DNA of 64,000 bases. Source: JBHFEI01 sp041928815. Its GTDB lineage: Bacteria > Pseudomonadota > Alphaproteobacteria > Rhizobiales > Rhizobiaceae. The DNA is taken from positions 1-64,000 of the forward strand of contig NZ_JBHFEI010000008.1 of assembly GCF_041928815.1 (NCBI RefSeq). Reading direction: 5' to 3'. Shown here one piece after another: positions 56,022 to 64,000 of this stretch (its first letter is position 1; each line of letters opens with the position of its first letter). Under the pieces are notes generated by a model, which saw only the letters and a list, made by a program, of their open reading frames with translations, had not been told where the DNA came from and ran no database searches. Made by a program: the position numbers and the translations under genes.

Positions 56022-57371
56022 TCAGGCGACGATGATGAAATCGGCGGCGGTCGCCGTCGCGCCGTTGGCGAGCGTGGCGAAATGGATCGCCGCCGCATTG
56101 CCGGTTCCGTCCCGGTCGTAGAAGAGCTTGCCGGTCGTCGTCTGCAGCATGATCCGGTCGTTGCCGTCGAGGGCGACGCCGGCCGTGCTGGCGACGAAGC
56201 GGCTGTTGGCGAGCGTTCCGAGCGACAGCGCCGTGAAGATGTCCCGATCGAGCGAGATCGTGTCATCGGCGGCGAAATCGGTGATCGTGTCGACATTGTA
56301 GCGGGAGAAGGCCGTGTCGAAGACGAAAGTGTCCCGCCCGCCGCCGCCGGTCAGGGTGTCGGTGTTTGACCCGCCGGCAATGAGGTTGTCGCCGACGTTT
56401 CCGACGATGGTGTTGGCCAGCGACTGGCCGGTCGCGTTGATGTCGCCGTTGCCGGTGAGGGTCAGCCGCTCGATATGCTGGCCGCGCAAGCTGAAGGATA
56501 CGGAGGCAAAGACATGGTCATTGTCCCCCTCGCCCTTCGCCTCGATGACCCGGTCCTTGAACGCATCGACGATGTAGGTGTCATTGCCACCCTTGCCGAT
56601 CATGAGATCATGGCCGATGCCGCCATCGATGCGGTTGTCGCCGGAATTCCCGGTGATCGTGTTGCGCATCGATTGTCCGGTCGCATTGATATTTGCCGTC
56701 CCGGTCAGCGTCAGGAACTCGATATGCTGCCCGCGCAGGTTGAAGGACACGGAACTGAAGACATGGTCCTTGCTCCCTTCCCCCTTTGCCTCGATCACGC
56801 GGTCGTTGCTGTCGTCGACAATGTAATGGTCATCGCCGGCGCCGCCGTACAGGATATCCTTGCCTGCGCCGCCATCGAGGTAATCGTCACCGGCGCCGCC
56901 ATAAAGCGTATCGACGCCGGCATGACCGTAAAGGCTGTCCGTTCCCGCGCCGCCCTCAAGGAAATCGTCCCCGTCAAACCCTTCCAGACTGTCCGCCTCG
57001 TCCGAGCCGAAGACGATGTCGGTTCCCGAGGTACCGGAGAAGATGCCTGCGGCGCTGAAGAGCGCGACGTTGAAATCGACGCGGATGAACGTGCCGTCAT
57101 TGTGATCGTTGAGCTCGTAATATCCCGCGGCCGACTGTCCCGGCGTCAATGTGGCGGAGTAAGACAGATCCATCGGGCGATCGACGTCCTGGTAATAATA
57201 GTCGCCCTCTTCGCCGATCATCGAGCCTATGTCGCCGGCCCAAAGATAATAGCCGGCCTCCTCGTCATAATAGCCTGAAAGACCGTAGTACAAGTCCACA
57301 GACACCGACGAACCGACACGGTCGATCGCGAATCCGGCTGAAATATGAGTCACTTCATTGGAAATACGCAT
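56022..57371 (-). CDS. Secreted RTX-type calcium-binding protein
   Basis: 449 residues, no N-terminal signal peptide. Residues 1-110 are Tyr/Asp-rich and unlike known domains. Glycine-rich nonapeptides GGAGxDxLYG run from about 120-182 and again at 245-265 and 330-348. Two 71-residue blocks (181-251 and 264-334) are about three quarters identical by my count. The C-terminus ends in ATAADFIIVA, like type I secretion signals. Calcium-dependent folding outside the cell is expected; function unknown. GGGGGAG precedes the ATG. Type I secretion genes are not in the window. Confidence 0.88.
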   Translation of the reverse strand: MRISNEVTHISAGFAIDRVGSSVSVDLYYGLSGYYDEEAGYYLWAGDIGSMIGEEGDYYYQDVDRPMDLSYSATLTPGQSAAGYYELNDHNDGTFIRVDFNVALFSAAGIFSGTSGTDIVFGSDEADSLEGFDGDDFLEGGAGTDSLYGHAGVDTLYGGAGDDYLDGGAGKDILYGGAGDDHYIVDDSNDRVIEAKGEGSKDHVFSSVSFNLRGQHIEFLTLTGTANINATGQSMRNTITGNSGDNRIDGGIGHDLMIGKGGNDTYIVDAFKDRVIEAKGEGDNDHVFASVSFSLRGQHIERLTLTGNGDINATGQSLANTIVGNVGDNLIAGGSNTDTLTGGGGRDTFVFDTAFSRYNVDTITDFAADDTISLDRDIFTALSLGTLANSRFVASTAGVALDGNDRIMLQTTTGKLFYDRDGTGNAAAIHFATLANGATATAADFIIVA

Positions 57372-57679
57372 CGCTCCCCCTTCTGCGCAAAAACTGACGC
57401 ATTCTTATACATTTGCATAAATAATGGACAGTGGATAGAGCAAATGGCGGCGCGTCGTCTGGACACGCACCGACGTGACGTATGCGCGACCTGAAAAGAC
57501 GTCTTCAACCGGGTCCGTGCTCAGGGCGACGCAAATCCTCGATACCGGAGCGACCCTCCTGACGACTGCGCGGCCGAGAAAATGGCGCAGTGCATTCTCC
57601 GGGCGTCGCTCTACCCGTTTGCCGCACGGCAGGCCCGGCAGCGCATACGGCCGGGGAGATGGCGCACAACGCGTCCGCG
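57372..57679. other. Intergenic region upstream of the RTX gene
   Basis: About 308 bp, AT-rich near the RTX start (57390-57430), then GC-rich towards the alaS stop. Contains the candidate RTX promoter; no gene supported and no clear alaS terminator seen. Confidence 0.5.
57404..57431 (-). promoter_or_regulatory. Candidate promoter of the RTX gene
   Basis: On the minus strand CTGTCC (57426-57431) and TATAAG (57404-57409), 16 bp apart, in an AT-rich patch about 33 bp before the ATG. Confidence 0.35.
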
Positions 57680-60343
<2,664 letters not shown>

Positions 60344-60424
60344 CTGCCCCTGCCCTTTCACCAACACTGACCGCCGCGGGCCTCACGCGCCCGCCAAAGC
60401 CTCCCGACCGGCGGGAAACACAGG

Positions 60425-60453
60425 CTTTTATCGTCCGGGCAAATGCCTGTCCA
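60425..60453 (-). promoter_or_regulatory. Promoter of alaS
   Basis: On the minus strand TGGACA (60448-60453) and TAAAAG (60425-60430) with a 17-bp spacer. An ACAGGC/GCCTGT inverted repeat (60420-60425 and 60445-60450) straddles it. Confidence 0.55.
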
Positions 60454-60459
60454 GACGGC

Positions 60460-60495
60460 AAAAGAAAACCGGCCGCCATGGCAGATAGCGGCCGG
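60460..60495 (-). terminator. Terminator of recA
   Basis: CCGGCCGC (60469-60476) pairs with GCGGCCGG (60488-60495); on the minus strand the stem is followed by TTTTCTTTT. It lies 28 nt after the recA stop. Confidence 0.8.
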
Positions 60496-60523
60496 CCGAG
60501 ACGCGAAGAAAGCCGCGTCCGCT

Positions 60524-61615
<1,092 letters not shown>

Positions 61616-61670
61616 TGCATCCACCTTTAGGTTATTGAAGCTGTCGAGGCAATCTCGCTTCCTGTTGCGT

Positions 61671-61699
61671 TTTGTACACTTTTTGTTCTCATCTGGCAA
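61671..61699 (-). promoter_or_regulatory. Promoter of recA with LexA-like box
   Basis: On the minus strand TTGCCA (61694-61699) and TACAAA (61671-61676) with a 17-bp spacer. GTAC-N7-GTTC on the plus strand (61674-61688) matches the LexA consensus GTTC-N7-GTTC at seven of eight bases and covers the spacer and -10. Confidence 0.6.
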
Positions 61700-61848
61700 G
61701 CGGTGATCAAGGCTATGATCGTGCATTCCAAATTCCCGTTCGTTCACAGTCTGTTCGTGGCGCTCGCTCAGGGCATGGAGAGCGGGCCGGCCGGTGACGG
61801 TCGGCAGGTGCCGGACGGCGATTCGAAAAGGAATTCCGGAGGCCGGGC

Positions 61849-62772
61849 GTGAGCCGCATCGCCGTCTTCGGCGGCGCCCATCTCGACCGTCGCGGCCGCA
61901 TCAGCGGGGAGACCGCGCCGGGTGCCAGCAACCCGGGAACCTGGTTCGAGGAGCCCGGCGGTGGCGCGCTGAATGCGGCGCGCACGCTCGCCCGCCTCGG
62001 CCACCAGGTTCGGCTCGTCAGCGCACGCGGCGGCGACGAGGCGGGCGAACGCGTCGGATCGGCCGCGGAAGCCTCGGGCGTGATCGACTGTCCTGTGACG
62101 TTCCTCGACCGGAGGACGCCGAGCTATACCGCGATCCTCGCGCGCAACGGCGACCTGATCGTCGCGATCGCCGACATGGATCTCTATCAGCTGATGCATC
62201 CGCGGCGGCTCGCCCGCCGCGCGATCCGCGACATCATCGAGGACGCCGATACGCTCCTGATGGATGCCAACCTCCCGCCGGATACGCTGAACGCCCTTGC
62301 CGAGAAGGGCGGAGGGACACGATGCGTCGCCGCAATCGCGATCTCGCCGGCAAAGGTGGTGCGCTATCGCGACTGCCTCGCGTCGCTCGACTTTCTGTTC
62401 ATGAACCGTGCCGAGGCACACGCGCTGACGGGCGAGACCTCGGCCGATGGCACGGAGCTGATCGCGGCCCTTCGCGCGCGCGGGCTGCGCGGCGGCGCCA
62501 TCACCGACGGGGCGGCGGCCACCTTCGCCTTCCGCGACAGCGAGATCGCGCGCGTCACGCCGCCCGTCATCGAGGCCGTATCCGACGTCACCGGCGCCGG
62601 CGACGCGCTTGCGGCGGGTTTCCTGCATGGCGTCAGCGCGGGCCTGCCGCTCGAAGCGGCGCTGCGCCACGGCGTCGCCGCGGCGGCGATCACCGTCCGC
62701 TCGCCGCTTGCCGTCGCAGACGACATGTCGCCGGCCTCGCTGTCGCTGATGCTCGCTGGCATTCCCTTCTGA
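61849..62772 (+). CDS. PfkB-family kinase, probable pseudouridine kinase
   Basis: 307 residues. Ribokinase fold with the first PfkB motif region GGGALNAARTLARLG (37-51), NRAE (186-189) and DVTGAGDALAAGF (246-258) with catalytic Asp252. Kinase family is certain; pseudouridine as substrate is inferred from the adjacent psuG. GTG start at 61849 with GGAGG 7 nt upstream. Divergent from recA, 37 nt upstream of psuG in the same direction. Confidence 0.82.
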   Translation: MSRIAVFGGAHLDRRGRISGETAPGASNPGTWFEEPGGGALNAARTLARLGHQVRLVSARGGDEAGERVGSAAEASGVIDCPVTFLDRRTPSYTAILARNGDLIVAIADMDLYQLMHPRRLARRAIRDIIEDADTLLMDANLPPDTLNALAEKGGGTRCVAAIAISPAKVVRYRDCLASLDFLFMNRAEAHALTGETSADGTELIAALRARGLRGGAITDGAAATFAFRDSEIARVTPPVIEAVSDVTGAGDALAAGFLHGVSAGLPLEAALRHGVAAAAITVRSPLAVADDMSPASLSLMLAGIPF

Positions 62773-62809
62773 AACTGCCTTTCCGCCACACTGCAAGGAC
62801 GCTTTCCCG

Positions 62810-63742
62810 ATGACCGCTCCCGATCCCCTCGCCCCGACGATCTCCTACGCGCCCGAGGTGGCGGCGGCCAAGGCGGAAGGGCGCCCGATCGTCGCGCTCG
62901 AATCGACGATCATCACCCACGGCATGCCGTTTCCCGGCAACCTGACCATGGCGCGCAGCGTCGAGGCGATCATCCGCGCCGAGGGCGCCGTCCCGGCGAC
63001 GATCGCGGTCATCGACGGCGTCCTGCATGCCGGCCTCGACGACGGCCAGCTCAAGGCGCTTGCCCGGACCAAGGGGGCGATGAAACTGTCGCGCGCGGAT
63101 CTCGCCTTCGCGATCGCCGAGGGAAAGACCGGGGCGACGACCGTGGCGGCGACGATGATCGGCGCGGCGCTTGCCGGCATCGGCGTTTTCGCCACCGGCG
63201 GCATCGGCGGCGTGCATCGCAACGCCGAGAACACCTTCGACATCTCGGCCGATCTCGAGGAACTGGCCCGAACGGCGGTCATCGTCGTCTGTGCCGGCGC
63301 CAAGGCGATTCTCGACATTCCGAAGACACTCGAAGTGCTCGAGACGCGGGGCGTCCCCGTCGTCACGCTCGGAAGCGTCGAGTTCCCCGCCTTCTGGTCG
63401 CGCGGTTCGGGGCTGACAAGTCCGCTCACGCTCGACGATGCGGAGGCGATCGCGCGGTTCCAGGCCGTGCGCCGCACGCTCGGGCTCGGCGGCGGCGTCC
63501 TCGTGGCAAACCCGATCCCGGAGGAATATGAGATCCCGCGCGAAACGATGGAAACGTTCATCGCGCGCGCGCTCGGCGATGCGGACGCGGCCGGCATCTC
63601 CGGCAAGGCGGTAACACCCTACCTGCTCGGCCGCCTGTTCGAAATCACCGAGGGTCGCAGCCTCGCCGCCAATATAGGACTGGTGGAAAACAATGCGCGT
63701 CTTGCGGCAAGGATCGCCGTGGCGATGCGCGACACGGCGTAA
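62810..63742 (+). CDS. psuG: Pseudouridine-5'-phosphate glycosidase
   Basis: 310 residues. Splits pseudouridine 5'-phosphate into uracil and ribose 5-phosphate. Conserved catalytic positions are seen as Glu31 (ALESTIITHGMPFP), Lys92 (GAMKLSR), Asp144 (NTFDISADL) and Lys165 (CAGAKAILD). With the kinase gene it forms a pseudouridine salvage pair, recovering modified nucleosides from RNA turnover. Converges with the cckA-like gene at the right edge. Confidence 0.95.
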   Translation: MTAPDPLAPTISYAPEVAAAKAEGRPIVALESTIITHGMPFPGNLTMARSVEAIIRAEGAVPATIAVIDGVLHAGLDDGQLKALARTKGAMKLSRADLAFAIAEGKTGATTVAATMIGAALAGIGVFATGGIGGVHRNAENTFDISADLEELARTAVIVVCAGAKAILDIPKTLEVLETRGVPVVTLGSVEFPAFWSRGSGLTSPLTLDDAEAIARFQAVRRTLGLGGGVLVANPIPEEYEIPRETMETFIARALGDADAAGISGKAVTPYLLGRLFEITEGRSLAANIGLVENNARLAARIAVAMRDTA

Positions 63743-63843
63743 CCCTCATCTTGTGAAGGAGAATCACTGTCGACGCGCAAGCCTCTGATTGTGCGTTCTT
63801 TTCCGGTACGGCAATCGCCCGCCCGACCGCCTGTTCCAGACGG

Positions 63844-64000
63844 TCAGTTGTCCAGCATCTCCCGGACCGCGACGGCAAGCTGCTTCAGCGAGAACGGCTT
63901 CGGCAGGAAGCCGAATTTCGCGTCGGCGGGCAGATTGCGGGCAAAGGCATCCTCGGCATAGCCCGAGACGAAGATGAACTTCATGTCCGGATAGGTCTTG
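63844..64000 (-). CDS. cckA: C-terminal end of a CckA-like hybrid histidine kinase (partial)
   Basis: The last 52 residues of a receiver domain, cut by the window edge. It reads KFIFVSGYAEDAFARNLP, then KFGFLPKPFSLKQLAVAV and ends REMLDN. The conserved receiver lysine is in PKPF. This ending closely resembles CckA, the hub kinase of the CtrA cell-cycle pathway, and cckA is a usual neighbour of recA in rhizobia. The upstream portion is outside the window, so the name rests on a short segment. Confidence 0.75.
   Translation of the reverse strand, partial: KTYPDMKFIFVSGYAEDAFARNLPADAKFGFLPKPFSLKQLAVAVREMLDN

Noticed and set aside
53973..57371. RTX gene plus ABC transporter as a type I secretion locus
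   Set aside because: The ABC protein looks like an MsbA/MdlB-type exporter and no membrane-fusion or outer-membrane channel gene is present.

Overview
The window is one contiguous piece of a high-GC alphaproteobacterial chromosome, most likely from the order Hyphomicrobiales (Rhizobiales) and close to the Rhizobiaceae. Pointers are: a PII gene (glnB) directly upstream of glnA behind a sigma-54-like site; a trigger factor with a Lys/Ala/Glu-rich tail; a eukaryote-type NADP isocitrate dehydrogenase; petABC; a soluble transhydrogenase; GTTC-N7-GTTC LexA boxes; and the C-terminus of a CckA-type hybrid kinase next to recA/alaS. I see no prophage, insertion sequence, integrase, CRISPR array or plasmid function. 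It reads as core chromosome with a few accessory genes. Species cannot be decided from the sequence.

Layout. 1-3.5 kb: tRNA-Pro, a cold-shock/DUF192 pair, gloA and an M15-type lipoprotein. 3.6-4.1 kb: three tRNA-Glu genes, two of them near-identical promoter-plus-gene copies. 4.1-9.1 kb (minus): aminotransferase, hom, recJ and a SHOCT lipoprotein. 9.2-15.6 kb (plus): phaC, sfsA, map, radC, a membrane-anchored phosphatase and sthA. 15.7-17.6 kb: tig and tRNA-Leu, divergent. 17.9-20.7 kb: three tightly packed membrane genes (DUF2937, a four-helix coiled-coil protein, a ClpP-fold periplasmic protein). 20.8-25.5 kb: tandem glycine riboswitch and gcvTHP. 25.7-28.4 kb: htrA/degQ-like and rarA. 28.6-33.8 kb: ssb and uvrA, divergent around a LexA box, then a GST and a DUF72 gene. 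34.3-37.4 kb: Na/Pi symporter and the NADHX repair enzyme, convergent. 37.7-39.6 kb: glnB-glnA. 39.8-42.6 kb: TAXI receptor, coiled-coil anchor protein and hspQ. 42.7-49.3 kb (minus): FUSC, trmJ, murI, GFA, HerA-like ATPase and rpsD. 49.5-50.8 kb: icd. 50.9-57.4 kb (minus): petABC, an ABC exporter and a secreted RTX protein. 57.7-61.6 kb (minus): recA and alaS. 61.8-63.7 kb: a pseudouridine kinase/glycosidase pair. The right edge cuts the 3' end of a cckA-like gene.

Functional themes. Nitrogen and one-carbon flow (glnBA, gcvTHP), redox carriers (icd, sthA, NADHX repair, petABC), carbon storage (phaC), DNA repair under SOS control (ssb, uvrA, recA, with recJ, rarA and radC nearby), protein folding and quality control (tig, htrA, hspQ, map) and translation (tRNAs, rpsD, alaS, trmJ) dominate. 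Regulatory DNA is unusually legible: many -35/-10 pairs with 17-bp spacing, intrinsic terminators at most convergent junctions, a tandem glycine riboswitch, two LexA boxes lying on promoters and a GG-N10-GC element before glnB. The least characterised content is the three-gene membrane cassette at 17.9-20.7 kb, the HerA-like ATPase at 43.6-45.1 kb, the coiled-coil anchor protein at 40.9-42.1 kb and the RTX protein with an internal 83-residue-offset duplication.
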